Of a DNA stretch of 62,439 nt, positions 1 through 7,832 are shown one piece after another. The DNA comes from a virus. Location: the IMG/VR virus record IMGVR_UViG_3300006737_000032, positions 1 through 62,439 of that record. One strand, 5' to 3'. Position 1 is the stretch's first letter, and each line of letters opens with the position of its first letter. The position numbers were made by a program, and so were the translations under genes. The notes under the pieces were generated by a model, which was not told where the DNA came from, did not search any database, and saw only the letters and a list, made by a program, of their open reading frames with translations.

Positions 1-2
1 AA

Positions 3-170
3 AACCTATGGACAACCAACGGCTACGTTGTCAGCTACGGGACACCTGTCGCTCGCATTGAGGGTGACACCCTGCAACAACTTGGCTACTGGTCAGTAAC
101 AACACAAAGACACATTAACTACGTCGCAGAACACCTCGGCCTCAAACTTCGTAAACCCAAGAACACATGA
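3..170 (+). CDS. Early protein, C-terminal fragment (5' truncated)
   Basis: An open frame enters from the left edge and stops at the TGA at 168-170, giving 55 residues. The fragment includes SYGTPVAR and GYWSVTTQRHINYVAEHL. The latter resembles the 'WSVTT+xH' tail of small uncharacterised proteins in many phages, whose function is unknown. Its stop overlaps the next start in an ATGA arrangement, so it belongs to the rightward early operon. Joining the right edge of the window directly to the left edge does not extend this frame. Confidence 0.6.
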   Translation, partial: NLWTTNGYVVSYGTPVARIEGDTLQQLGYWSVTTQRHINYVAEHLGLKLRKPKNT

Positions 171-835
171 ACACAATCGAAGAGCTCCGCGACAAAGTTG
201 CGGACATCAAGTACGACACACAGCAAGTGCTCGACAGAATCGACAGCATGGACGCAGCCTATCAGGAGCAGACAGGCCGTGAGAAAGCCCTCCAAAATAA
301 GGTCGGTGAGCTCAAGAATCTTGGCGCCATTCATGCGGAGCGTATTGATGAGATGAAGGAAGCCGCGTTCAAGGCCGCCAACACCATCAAGCATCTCAAA
401 GAGGTGAAGCATGAGCTTGAATCTAAGGTGCAAGGTCAGTACGACGACATCGTCATGCTCCAACGTGAGGTTGCAGAACTCAAGGCTGAGGTAAATGCCC
501 TTGAGCAACCAGAGCAACCTACTATGCCCGTCATCCCCAAGGCAGTAGCCATCGCCATCTTCCGTGAGGGTGTGGCACATGGTGTGTCCAACGCTTGCGA
601 TGAGATTGACAACACCAACGACATCCACATCGAAGAGAGTGGATATACAGGCGGGTTCGAGGTATCGTTCAGCCAATACATCGACCTCTCTGAACACCTC
701 GACCTTGACTGGATGCGCGACAAGGTGGGTGACTACGATGAAGCTTCTGTCATTGAAGCCCTCAAAAACCTGTGTGCAGACAAGAAGTTCGAGTGCCGCA
801 TCCATGGGGTGGACGACAACCCAACAGAAAAATAA
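167..835 (+). CDS. Coiled-coil protein of unknown function
   Basis: This 222-residue protein starts at the ATG that overlaps the preceding stop. Residues 1 to about 110 are highly charged with heptad-like spacing and few helix breakers (for example ELKAEVNALEQ), which predicts a long coiled coil. A short P-rich linker (PEQPTMPVIP) follows, then an acidic mixed C-terminal domain. Such proteins in phage early regions are often scaffolds or host-takeover factors, but nothing here assigns a function. It is the second gene of the rightward operon. Confidence 0.65.
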   Translation: MNTIEELRDKVADIKYDTQQVLDRIDSMDAAYQEQTGREKALQNKVGELKNLGAIHAERIDEMKEAAFKAANTIKHLKEVKHELESKVQGQYDDIVMLQREVAELKAEVNALEQPEQPTMPVIPKAVAIAIFREGVAHGVSNACDEIDNTNDIHIEESGYTGGFEVSFSQYIDLSEHLDLDWMRDKVGDYDEASVIEALKNLCADKKFECRIHGVDDNPTEK

Positions 836-909
836 CCATGAAATTTTTGCAGTTATCAACGATAATTCCTAAATTGCCAACATTCAATTCTATATTTAAT
901 TCAAATCAA

Positions 910-1434
910 ATGAATATCAAGTTCGAAGACTTGGAACTTCCCAAGCAATCCAACGCAGACATCCGTTCTGAGTGGTTCATCAAAGCAGTCAATGACATCA
1001 ACGAGCAGCACGGGTTGTCGCTCAAGGAAATTGGCAGAGAGACAGGTGTATCAATGACTGTCATGTATGCATGCTGGAACATTCAGTCGCCGCTTCACAA
1101 GTTTGGCCGACGTCCAACCGAGACCACAATCAAGAAGATTGCAAAGCGGTTTAACATTGCGCTTCCCGACTATATGATTGAGCGAGACGCTCGGCAAGAA
1201 ACCATCTTCGATTTGGAGAAGAAGAGAACTCCACAAGAGAAGAAAAAAGTTAACTCGGACATCATGACGAAGCAAATCCCCAAGCTCTACAAGGTGGCAC
1301 AGGTGGCAGAATTCCTTGATGTCTGCAGTCAGACTGTCATCAAGTGCATTGAGCGTGGCGAGATTAAGGCGAAGCGAGTGGGCAAGCAGTATCGTATCCG
1401 TGAGCGCGACTTGATCGAGTACATGAACTCATGA
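910..1434 (+). CDS. DNA-binding protein with XRE-like and excisionase/MerR-like helix-turn-helix domains
   Basis: 174 residues from the ATG at 910, chosen because it follows the A/T-rich leader ATTTAATTCA that also precedes the ERF gene. An in-frame extension to 838 is possible. The N-terminal half holds an XRE-like helix-turn-helix (SLKEIGRETGVSMTVMYAC). The C-terminal ~50 residues match the helix-turn-helix of excisionase/MerR-type proteins (YKVAQVAEFLDVCSQTVIK, then RVGKQYRIRERDL with the typical wing). It is probably an early transcriptional or recombination regulator. Two DNA-binding modules in one short protein could bridge two sites. Confidence 0.7.
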   Translation: MNIKFEDLELPKQSNADIRSEWFIKAVNDINEQHGLSLKEIGRETGVSMTVMYACWNIQSPLHKFGRRPTETTIKKIAKRFNIALPDYMIERDARQETIFDLEKKRTPQEKKKVNSDIMTKQIPKLYKVAQVAEFLDVCSQTVIKCIERGEIKAKRVGKQYRIRERDLIEYMNS

Positions 1435-1437
1435 CAC

Positions 1438-1833
1438 ATGAACCGACGATTCAGAGTTCGATTCCACCTTGGTCGGGGCCCCAACTACATGACGTGGCAG
1501 GTCACAGACAGAGGCAACGGGAATCACAAGGACTATTACAATCCAGAGGTATGCTCCATCCATATGAAGAACTGCTTGTTCGGCAACAATCCTGCAACGG
1601 CCCAGAAGATATTCGACGGCAACCACAAGACTGTGTGCGCATGGGTGGACTGTGCGGACCTGCACGTATCATACACGAAGGCGCCCGACTACGAGAAGCC
1701 TAACGTAAAGGAGTTGATGCAGTTCAAGTATAATCCACGAAAGTCAATCCACTGGAACACAGACATTAACGACAATGTAGATGGACTAATCGTCGAACAC
1801 TTAGTGACACACAACAAAAAACTCTATGGCTAA
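1438..1833 (+). CDS. Conserved phage hypothetical protein
   Basis: 131 residues beginning MNRRFRVRFHLGRGPNYMTW. The pattern of an N-terminal beta strand, a central CSIHMKNCLFGN segment and then FDGNHKTVCAWVDCADL recalls a family of uncharacterised proteins in marine tailed phages. I do not know its function. It starts four bases after the stop of the regulator, so the two are probably co-translated. Confidence 0.6.
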   Translation: MNRRFRVRFHLGRGPNYMTWQVTDRGNGNHKDYYNPEVCSIHMKNCLFGNNPATAQKIFDGNHKTVCAWVDCADLHVSYTKAPDYEKPNVKELMQFKYNPRKSIHWNTDINDNVDGLIVEHLVTHNKKLYG

Positions 1834-2005
1834 CAACAACCTTCAGATGAGCGATGAGTTCGGCTCGCCTCGTCATCGACGTCGTAAGATGCAGAGACTC
1901 TTGAAGAAAAACCCAGGTCTCTTAGAGCGATTGACGAAGCAAATGCTGTTAAATGGTTGGAGACCAGAAGGTTATGATGAATCACCTGAAGCATCAGATG
2001 AATGA
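1826..2005 (+). CDS. Small basic hypothetical protein (59 aa)
   Basis: The ATG at 1826 overlaps the end of the preceding gene, and the frame runs to TGA at 2003-2005. The product starts MANNNLQMSDEFGSPRHRRR, has an Arg/Lys-rich centre and an acidic tail. The tight overlap and rightward direction support it as a real gene. Its function is unknown. Confidence 0.45.
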   Translation: MANNNLQMSDEFGSPRHRRRKMQRLLKKNPGLLERLTKQMLLNGWRPEGYDESPEASDE

Positions 2006-2017
2006 CCTGCTTCTATA

Positions 2018-2036
2018 CAGCTATATAAGCTTATGA
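2018..2036. promoter_or_regulatory. 19-bp motif shared with the divergent control region
   Basis: The sequence CAGCTATATAAGCTTATGA lies in the short gap after the gene ending at 2005. It matches CAGCTGTATATGCTTATGA at 57996-58014 at 17 of 19 positions. Both copies are in non-coding gaps upstream of rightward genes, so an operator or a phage-specific promoter element is plausible. No protein partner can be named. Confidence 0.35.
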
Positions 2037-2076
2037 ATATACCTATATACAAACCTAATCTAAACTGTTAAAAAAC

Positions 2077-2448
2077 ATGTGGGGCAAAGACATGAACAGA
2101 ATCATCAAAGAGTTTGATGATGAAAGCACAGCTGCACGAGTAGCGTCTCGCATGGTAAAAATTGATTTGATGTCAATGCCATTATCAGAATGGTTGACAC
2201 GACCTGCATCAGAGATTGTCAATGAGTACGTCGAAACAGCAGAAGCTGCATCGGGTGTCGCACTCAACAACCTAAGATCACACGCGGCTGGAGAGAAACT
2301 GCTTGACGAGTTGGGGTTTCACGACCAAGACTTCCGTATTGTTTTTGATGAGGCTATAGATGAATTCAGAGACAGCATGCTGGCAACGATGAAGTCTCTG
2401 AACATATACCTCGCGATACAAGAGAGGGCAAAAGAAGAGTTGACATGA
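2077..2448 (+). CDS. Hypothetical protein (123 aa)
   Basis: Starts MWGKDMNRIIKEFDDEST after a 71-bp non-coding gap; an alternative ATG lies at 2092. The sequence looks all-helical, with an Ala-rich centre (EYVETAEAASGVALNNL) and a charged C-terminus. I recognise no family. Its stop overlaps the start of the DnaA-like gene in an ATGA arrangement, which suggests translational coupling. Confidence 0.55.
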   Translation: MWGKDMNRIIKEFDDESTAARVASRMVKIDLMSMPLSEWLTRPASEIVNEYVETAEAASGVALNNLRSHAAGEKLLDELGFHDQDFRIVFDEAIDEFRDSMLATMKSLNIYLAIQERAKEELT

Positions 2449-2993
2449 TGTCCCCAACTGAATACCAAGAGTCTAGAAAGTTTTTGTTTAAGGTGGTTCG
2501 AAAGAGATACGAAGAACTGCTTGGTGCAAAGATGGACCTGAAGTCTCGGAAGCATGAGCAGGTAGTGCATCGTATGGCCCTGTCTAACTCTCTTCGACCG
2601 TTCCTGACATGTCAAAATATTGGAGACATGCTCAGTAAGGACCACTCTTCGATTGTTCACTACCAAAAAGAGCATCATCCTCTGCTAAAACACAGCGCAT
2701 ACTACCGAGAGCAGTTCAGAAGGTCGCTTCATATTGTGAATGAGGTTAGCACGGAAATGGACCTGCACCCAAACATCCTCGGGCGCAATGGCGCCAATGT
2801 TGACGGGCAAGTGCAGGCTATCGCAGACATCATCATGGACCTTGAGAACCTGTTGGACCGAATGCTTGTCAACAGAGAAAATGCAAGAGCGATTTGGAAG
2901 AGAAGATTGGAGGCTATACATTTGCCAACGCGGGACACCAATCCAGCAGGTGGTCTAAGTAAAGACAAACGAAATTTAATTCATTCAAAATGA
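2445..2993 (+). CDS. DnaA domain IV-like DNA-binding protein
   Basis: 182 residues. The segment NIGDMLSKDHSSIVHYQKEH closely resembles the signature helix-turn-helix of DnaA domain IV (consensus about IGxxFGxRDHSTVxxAxxKI), which binds DnaA boxes. The ATPase domain is absent, and the C-terminal half (residues ~100-182) is helical and unfamiliar. It could recognise a phage origin, recruit host replication proteins or antagonise host DnaA. It sits directly upstream of the ERF/exonuclease pair. The next gene overlaps its stop by four bases. Confidence 0.65.
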   Translation: MMSPTEYQESRKFLFKVVRKRYEELLGAKMDLKSRKHEQVVHRMALSNSLRPFLTCQNIGDMLSKDHSSIVHYQKEHHPLLKHSAYYREQFRRSLHIVNEVSTEMDLHPNILGRNGANVDGQVQAIADIIMDLENLLDRMLVNRENARAIWKRRLEAIHLPTRDTNPAGGLSKDKRNLIHSK

Positions 2994-3544
2994 GCACCTA
3001 TAAATTCAAGACCACGAACATTCGTGGCAAGAGCTACGTTGAAGTCAACGAGCGCATCAAGTTCTTCAGACAGGAAGAGCAGTACAAGAACTGGACTATC
3101 GCAACAGACTTTCCAGTCCTCGATTCAGAGCAGTGTTTATGCAAGGCAACGGTGTGTGATACATCGGGTCGGATCGTATCCGTGGGCCACGCCCACGAAG
3201 AGCGGTCATCGTCGAACATCAACAAAACCTCCTATGTCGAAAACTGTGAAACCTCTGCTGTTGGCCGAGCCCTTGCAATCCTTGGAATCGGAATCGAAAC
3301 ATCAATTGCGTCGGCTAACGAAGTCGAAGAAGCTATTGCCAAGCAGCAAGCTATCGCTGAGAACCCTCACGTTCAAAAGCTTAGCAAGGCGCTTGATGCG
3401 CCAGTAGAGAACATCATGGACAAGGCTGTGTCATACATCAAGTCACAGACCGACAAGAAGAAAGCGTTCACTGCGGTTACAAAAAAGTATGGTGAACAGC
3501 TTACAGAGAAGCAGGTTGCTGGACTCAAGAAATTTGTACGATGA
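2990..3544 (+). CDS. erf: ERF-family single-strand annealing recombinase
   Basis: 184 residues with the ERF family pattern: an N-terminal YVEVNERIKFFRQ, a central ATVCDTSGRIVSVGHAHEE, and the hallmark ENCETSAVGRALAILGIG at about residues 82-99. ERF proteins anneal complementary single strands during phage recombination and genome circularisation. The C-terminal ~60 residues are Lys-rich and likely contact DNA or SSB. A PD-(D/E)XK exonuclease follows after one tiny gene, forming the usual exonuclease/annealase pair. The start lies seven bases after the leader motif ATTTAATTCA. Confidence 0.88.
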   Translation: MSTYKFKTTNIRGKSYVEVNERIKFFRQEEQYKNWTIATDFPVLDSEQCLCKATVCDTSGRIVSVGHAHEERSSSNINKTSYVENCETSAVGRALAILGIGIETSIASANEVEEAIAKQQAIAENPHVQKLSKALDAPVENIMDKAVSYIKSQTDKKKAFTAVTKKYGEQLTEKQVAGLKKFVR

Positions 3545-3696
3545 AAAATACACTTCTAATCGCGGCCTTTGTGTCAATGGCCATGTCTTTGACACTCTGG
3601 TTCACAGGCAACCAAATGGCTGGACTGTATGTTGGTATTTGGTGTCCAACAATCCTTGGTCTTGAATCCTTCACTTCTAGCGGAGGCAAATCATGA
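3541..3696 (+). CDS. Small membrane protein (51 aa)
   Basis: The ATG overlaps the ERF stop (ATGA), and the stop at 3694-3696 overlaps the start of the exonuclease gene. The product begins MKNTLLIAAFVSMAMSLTLW, a hydrophobic segment, with a second hydrophobic stretch near residues 28-41. It would insert in the inner membrane. Being wedged by overlaps at both ends supports it as a real gene. Function unknown. Confidence 0.5.
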   Translation: MKNTLLIAAFVSMAMSLTLWFTGNQMAGLYVGIWCPTILGLESFTSSGGKS

Positions 3697-4460
3697 GCAT
3701 GCGGGACAAGTTGACGGAGAGTGTGGGCAAGCCCCACCTCTCCTACTCTTCCCTAAAGCACGCGCTCGGGGACATGCGTCTCTGGGAGATGTACATGCGA
3801 GGCGAACTCAAGAAAGAGAGCGAAGCTCTTCGATTTGGTAGCTTGTATGACATGATGCTGTTCGAGCCAGAGAAAGCGAATGATACTTACCTTTATCTTG
3901 ACGACACCGATATTGTTGCTGCTATTGGTGGCCGTAACCCTAGAGTTACGAAGAAGTACCGAGAGTGGAAAGCAGAGCAGGCGGAAGCCAATGCGGACAA
4001 AGAGCTGGTATCTAAAGAGGACTGGGAGAAAGCGCAAGAGATGATCAAGCGCCTGAAGGACTGCGGGTTGTATTACAAGCAGTTCGAGGGTGGGAAGTTT
4101 CAAGTGGAGTTCAACGTAGACCTTGATGGTATTCCCCTCAAAGGATTCTTGGACTGTCTGCAAAGCGACCGCATCATTGACAGCAAGTCTTCTAGGGCTA
4201 TTGACAAATTTAGGTATGATGTGAACAGCTGGTCGTATGACATTCAGGCTTATATCTACACCAAGGTGTTTGGCATCAAGGATTTTTATTGGGTTGTGCA
4301 AGAGAAGACGTTCCCGTATTACCCTGCTGACGTAAAGTGCAGCGAAGAAACACTATTCCGTGGCGAGATGAAATTCCATCAAGCCTTGGAGAACATTAAG
4401 AGCTGGTTGGATGAGTCACCTGAACAAAGAGAAACCAATTTTGCAACGTTTGTTGTGTGA
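3693..4460 (+). CDS. PD-(D/E)XK exonuclease (RecE/YqaJ/RecB-like)
   Basis: 255 residues. The nuclease core is visible from about residue 130: FQVEFNVDLDGIPLKGFLDC, then RIIDSKSS (the D-x-K motif), then SWSYDIQAYIYTKVFG, where the conserved Q-x-x-x-Y helix follows. This is the order seen in phage RecE/DUF3799-like nucleases. The N-terminal part (LSYSSLKHAL, RFGSLYDMML) matches the family's substrate-threading region. It would resect double-stranded ends so that the ERF protein can anneal them. Confidence 0.82.
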   Translation: MSMRDKLTESVGKPHLSYSSLKHALGDMRLWEMYMRGELKKESEALRFGSLYDMMLFEPEKANDTYLYLDDTDIVAAIGGRNPRVTKKYREWKAEQAEANADKELVSKEDWEKAQEMIKRLKDCGLYYKQFEGGKFQVEFNVDLDGIPLKGFLDCLQSDRIIDSKSSRAIDKFRYDVNSWSYDIQAYIYTKVFGIKDFYWVVQEKTFPYYPADVKCSEETLFRGEMKFHQALENIKSWLDESPEQRETNFATFVV

Positions 4461-4461
4461 A

Positions 4462-4545
4462 ATGCTATCAGAAGTGGTGATGCATGCGTTCTATTTGTAC
4501 TGCGTATACATCACGCTCCTATGGATCTATCAATTGTTTAATTAA
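4462..4545 (+). CDS. Possible 27-aa membrane peptide
   Basis: A short frame from ATG 4462 to TAA 4545 gives MLSEVVMHAFYLYCVYITLL plus seven residues, largely hydrophobic. It fills the gap between the exonuclease and SSB-like genes. There is no homology argument, so it may not be translated. Confidence 0.25.
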   Translation: MLSEVVMHAFYLYCVYITLLWIYQLFN

Positions 4546-4557
4546 ATTCTATATCAC

Positions 4558-4857
4558 ATGAGTGAACAGAAGTATGATAGCGTGCTCGTAGGGTACGCTG
4601 AAGAGCCACGACGTGGCGACGATGGTCAAATCATTGCATGGACTGTGCGAATGAAGGACCACGAACTCAAGGAAATGGTGGACAAGTATGCCACCTCACG
4701 TAATGAACAGGGTCAAGGCGGCAACGTCTACCTTACAATGTTCATGTCTAAGAACGGAAAATCATGCTGTCGCGTGTACGATCCAAACAGCGAGGCCGCA
4801 AAGCAAAAGCGAGCGGCTAAGCAGGCGGAGACTGCAACCGACGATGTCCCGTTCTAA
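4558..4857 (+). CDS. Putative single-stranded DNA-binding protein (SSB-like, acidic tip)
   Basis: 99 residues preceded by the leader AATTCTATATCAC. The body is a short beta-rich segment (SVLVGYAEEP, IIAWTVRM, GNVYLTMFMSKNGKSCCRVY). The C-terminus is a Lys/Ala-rich linker ending TDDVPF, which matches the conserved acidic tip of bacterial and phage SSBs that recruits partner enzymes. Its place between the recombination genes and the primase-helicase fits. It is shorter than classical SSBs, so another OB-fold protein cannot be excluded. Confidence 0.6.
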   Translation: MSEQKYDSVLVGYAEEPRRGDDGQIIAWTVRMKDHELKEMVDKYATSRNEQGQGGNVYLTMFMSKNGKSCCRVYDPNSEAAKQKRAAKQAETATDDVPF

Positions 4858-5131
4858 GGCTCCAATCTATTTCATGACCGCTCGTGTCGCCTTCAAGAAA
4901 CGGAAGGTTGTACATGAGCGCGTCATGTGGATAGTGTCTGTCTACGACAACCCGAATGACATACGCAACTATGATACGAAGACCATGCATCGACTGGAAA
5001 CAGAGCTGTATGGCAAGAACGCGAAGTCAGAGAAGCACATTATTATTCGGGAAATCATAGAGAAGAAACTGATTTCATACTCTAACCTGACTGTTGATGA
5101 ACACAAGAAGCAAAATCAAATCGAAGTGTAA
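4844..5131 (+). CDS. Hypothetical protein (95 aa)
   Basis: Starts at the ATG at 4844, overlapping the end of the SSB-like gene (MSRSKAPIYFMTARVAFKKR). It is basic and contains HIIIREIIEKKLISYSN near the C-terminus. The start choice rests on overlap and on the absence of a better leader. It lies among replication genes, but I see no recognisable domain. Confidence 0.5.
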   Translation: MSRSKAPIYFMTARVAFKKRKVVHERVMWIVSVYDNPNDIRNYDTKTMHRLETELYGKNAKSEKHIIIREIIEKKLISYSNLTVDEHKKQNQIEV

Positions 5132-5462
5132 GAAGCTGGAGGACCTTCTGCTTCAAAAAAATGCGAAGTATGGTGACGCTGCCTTGCAGCCCATCAACAT
5201 CTTCTCTAAGGCTAATGCTGTGTCCAGTATCAAAGCTCGTATTGATGACAAGCTTAAGCGAGTCATGAATGCTGGTCCGATTGACGACACCGAAGACACC
5301 CTGCAAGACCTTGCTGGGTACATGATTCTCTTAATGATTGCCAAGGATAATGAAAGTAACGATATTCAAAAACGTCTTCGAGAAGACAACGCCTCATCAC
5401 ATAACACTACAAATAGCGCTGGATCGGATCAAGAATGGTCGGTCGAGTACCATAGTGACTGA
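5094..5462 (+). CDS. DUF1599-like (nucleotide modification-associated) protein
   Basis: 122 residues; the ATG at 5097 is an equivalent start. The core LLLQKNAKYGDAALQP, IKARIDDKLKRVMN and DTEDTLQDLAGYMILLMI follows the pattern of the DUF1599 / 'nucleotide modification associated domain 1' family, an all-alpha fold often found near nucleotide metabolism or DNA modification genes in phages. The last ~35 residues overlap the start of the primase-helicase gene in another frame. Its exact reaction is unknown. Confidence 0.65.
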   Translation: MMNTRSKIKSKCKKLEDLLLQKNAKYGDAALQPINIFSKANAVSSIKARIDDKLKRVMNAGPIDDTEDTLQDLAGYMILLMIAKDNESNDIQKRLREDNASSHNTTNSAGSDQEWSVEYHSD

Positions 5463-7149
5463 GGTTCGAGATGGAAATAAAGAGAAGAAGAAAGAGCTCC
5501 CCGTTGTTTGTTTCAGCGGGGAGTTTTCGTCGAGAGCCGATGACGCGCTCTTCGAGCATTCGGGATTTGTTGTTCTGGACTTTGACCACGTTAACGTTGA
5601 CTCAACCAAGACGTCCCTTGCCACGGATGATTTCATTCATTCATGCTGGACTTCGCCTAGCGGAAACGGCATCAAGGCGCTTGTCAGAATCACGAACCCA
5701 GAAAGACACAGGGACCACTTCCGTGCGCTAGTCACATACTTTGACAAGCAGTATGGGTTGGAGGTAGACCAGAGTGGCATCAATGAATCTCGCGCATGCT
5801 TTGAGTCTCACGACCCAGACATCATCATCAAGGATGAGTGTAAGAGGTTCGGAGCGTTTAACACCGAGAAGGCTGAGGCGCAAGCGCCAATCATAGCCGA
5901 GGGGGAGTACACAGATTACATGCGCCTGAACTTGGCCGCACGTATGATTCGCCGTGCTGATGACGGTGATAAGCACGCTACGTTGCTAAAGGCAGCGAAG
6001 CTGTGTGGTGGGTACATCAGTGCTGGACGCATGGAGGAAGACGAGGTTATCCGTGTCTTGCTAAGGGAGATTAGCAAGCGAGACATCGACTCAGAAGAAC
6101 AGGCTGTTCGCACGATCCGTGATGGGTTGGAGAATGGAAAGGGCATGCCTATTCGTGAGCTTATAGAAGGCGTCAAGGATGCTGAACGTCAGATGCGACT
6201 GCACGATGGGGACATGTCATTCATCTCGTCTGATGACGACGACTTTAAATGGATTGACGACTTCTCTCAAGGCAAGGTGGAGCTAGGCTTGGACACAGGA
6301 GACGCACTTCTCGACGAGCACTTCAGGTACAAGAAAGAGTTTGTCATCATCAACGGTCATAGTAACGTGGGCAAAACAACTACTGCCCTGTACTTCATTG
6401 TCAATGCAGCCATCAGGCATGGGTGGAAATGGGTGCTGTACTCTTCTGAAAACAGAACGGCATCCGTCAAGATGAACTTGATGCAGATGGCCATGAATAA
6501 GAAGGTGGGTGACATGTCGTATTACGAGCGCAAGAAGGCATACAAGTGGGTAAACGATCACTTTGTTATCATCAACAACGACCAAGTATACAGTTACGGT
6601 GACATCGTTCTATTCATGGAGAAAGTCATGGCTCAGCAAACCATTGACGCTATCTTCGTAGACCCATACAACAGCCTGAAGATTGACCTAAGGAACAATG
6701 CCATCAGCACTCATGACTATCACTACGAGGCTGCGTCTACATTCCTGACTTTCAGCAAGGCAAATGATGTGGCCGTGTGGCTGAACATGCATGCCTTTAC
6801 TGAGGCTCAGCGTCGCAAGGGTGAGGATGGATTGCCAACCGCACCATATGCTGAGGACACAGAAGGCGGCGGTAAGTTTGTCAATCGCTGTGACTGTTTT
6901 GTGACAATCCACAGGAAGGTGCAGTCAGCTGACCCCAACATCAGAAAGATGAGTGAGTTTCACGTTCGCAAGGTTCGCGAAGTAGAGACAGGGGGTAGGC
7001 CTACACCGCTTGATGAGCCGTACAGAATCGTCATGAACTTAGGTCACACTGGCTTTTCGGGGTGGCTGAGCCAAAAGCCTCTGTTCGACAACATAGAATT
7101 CAAGAAACAACAAATGCCTTACAGAATAGACTTCTTGTCACAGCAATGA
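5350..7149 (+). CDS. Replicative primase-helicase (BT4734-type N-terminus, RecA-like C-terminus)
   Basis: 599 residues from the ATG at 5350. The N-terminus (GFVVLDFDHV at residues 72-81, SPSGNGIKALVRI at 102-114) matches the BT4734/VirE N-terminal-like primase fold of Bacteroidetes elements. A helical linker follows. A RecA-like ATPase then has Walker A GHSNVGKTTT at about 334-343 and Walker B IDAIFVDPYN at about 431-440, as in DnaB-type helicases. It would unwind and prime at the fork. It overlaps the DUF1599-like gene by 113 bp. The whole protein is typical of Bacteroidota phages. Confidence 0.85.
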   Translation: MKVTIFKNVFEKTTPHHITLQIALDRIKNGRSSTIVTEVRDGNKEKKKELPVVCFSGEFSSRADDALFEHSGFVVLDFDHVNVDSTKTSLATDDFIHSCWTSPSGNGIKALVRITNPERHRDHFRALVTYFDKQYGLEVDQSGINESRACFESHDPDIIIKDECKRFGAFNTEKAEAQAPIIAEGEYTDYMRLNLAARMIRRADDGDKHATLLKAAKLCGGYISAGRMEEDEVIRVLLREISKRDIDSEEQAVRTIRDGLENGKGMPIRELIEGVKDAERQMRLHDGDMSFISSDDDDFKWIDDFSQGKVELGLDTGDALLDEHFRYKKEFVIINGHSNVGKTTTALYFIVNAAIRHGWKWVLYSSENRTASVKMNLMQMAMNKKVGDMSYYERKKAYKWVNDHFVIINNDQVYSYGDIVLFMEKVMAQQTIDAIFVDPYNSLKIDLRNNAISTHDYHYEAASTFLTFSKANDVAVWLNMHAFTEAQRRKGEDGLPTAPYAEDTEGGGKFVNRCDCFVTIHRKVQSADPNIRKMSEFHVRKVREVETGGRPTPLDEPYRIVMNLGHTGFSGWLSQKPLFDNIEFKKQQMPYRIDFLSQQ

Positions 7150-7162
7150 TTATATTGCATGT

Positions 7163-7609
7163 ATGCGAAAGAAACAACGACGGAGTCGGTCTAGTCGCAG
7201 CAAAAAGTTAGGAAGGTATAAGAGTTCGATAGAAAAGTACTGTGCCGACAAGCTCAAAGAGAATGGTATTGAGTTTGATTATGAGGAGACAGCATTCGAA
7301 CTGCTAGACAAGTTTAGATTCCCGCACGGCTATTGGAAGATGACTTCCAAAGCAAAACTAATGTCCAACAGGACGGGATCTGTTCTGCAGCCTATACGGT
7401 ACACTCCAGATTTTATGGGGAAGTCAGGCAAATGGGTGATAGAAACCAAAGGGTATCTGCCATCACATCATGACTTTCCAATGAGATGGAAGCTTTTTCT
7501 GAGGCACATTGTTGACAATGACCTTGGTTATGCTGTATTTTTAGCTAAGAATAGTCAACAAGTTGATCAGGCTATTCAACAGATACTAAAGATAGAGCGT
7601 CATGACTAG
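7163..7609 (+). CDS. Endonuclease I-like Holliday junction resolvase
   Basis: 148 residues, almost exactly the size of T7 endonuclease I. After a basic N-terminus, the catalytic pattern is visible: EFDYEETAFEL, then RYTPDFMGKSGKWVIETKGY, in which D and E-x-K form the PD-(D/E)XK metal site, and then PMRWKLFLRH. Such enzymes resolve branched replication and recombination intermediates before packaging. It directly follows the primase-helicase and overlaps the next start. Confidence 0.8.
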   Translation: MRKKQRRSRSSRSKKLGRYKSSIEKYCADKLKENGIEFDYEETAFELLDKFRFPHGYWKMTSKAKLMSNRTGSVLQPIRYTPDFMGKSGKWVIETKGYLPSHHDFPMRWKLFLRHIVDNDLGYAVFLAKNSQQVDQAIQQILKIERHD

Positions 7610-7832
7610 GGACCAGCTAAGCCTAATGTATATGGTGGCTACTATGCGCGTTCATCAAGCCACATCAAACATGTACGAAGAACTTCATGATCTAGATGGC
7701 GATCCACTGGAGGACCCCGACGCAGTAAAAGAGCTGTTGAATGAATTCAAGAGGACTACGATAGAAGAGATTTCTTTAGCTCTGTCAGCGGTCCAAGAGT
7801 TCATAGATGAAGATGGCCACAAGGAAGAGTAG
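7602..7832 (+). CDS. Hypothetical protein (76 aa)
   Basis: The ATG overlaps the end of the resolvase gene. The product is helical and acidic (MYEELHDLDGDPLEDPDAVK, then ALSAVQEFIDED). I recognise no family. Overlaps at both ends suggest coupled translation with its neighbours. Confidence 0.5.
   Translation: MTRDQLSLMYMVATMRVHQATSNMYEELHDLDGDPLEDPDAVKELLNEFKRTTIEEISLALSAVQEFIDEDGHKEE

Noticed and set aside
119-859. A 246-aa leftward frame with a plausible hydrophobic start
   Set aside because: It is the reverse shadow of the coiled-coil gene at 167-835, which fits the operon by overlaps at both ends.
5950-5975. CTGATGACGG...AAGC near 5957 as another hammerhead
   Set aside because: It lies inside the primase-helicase gene and lacks the GAAA and stem III parts.
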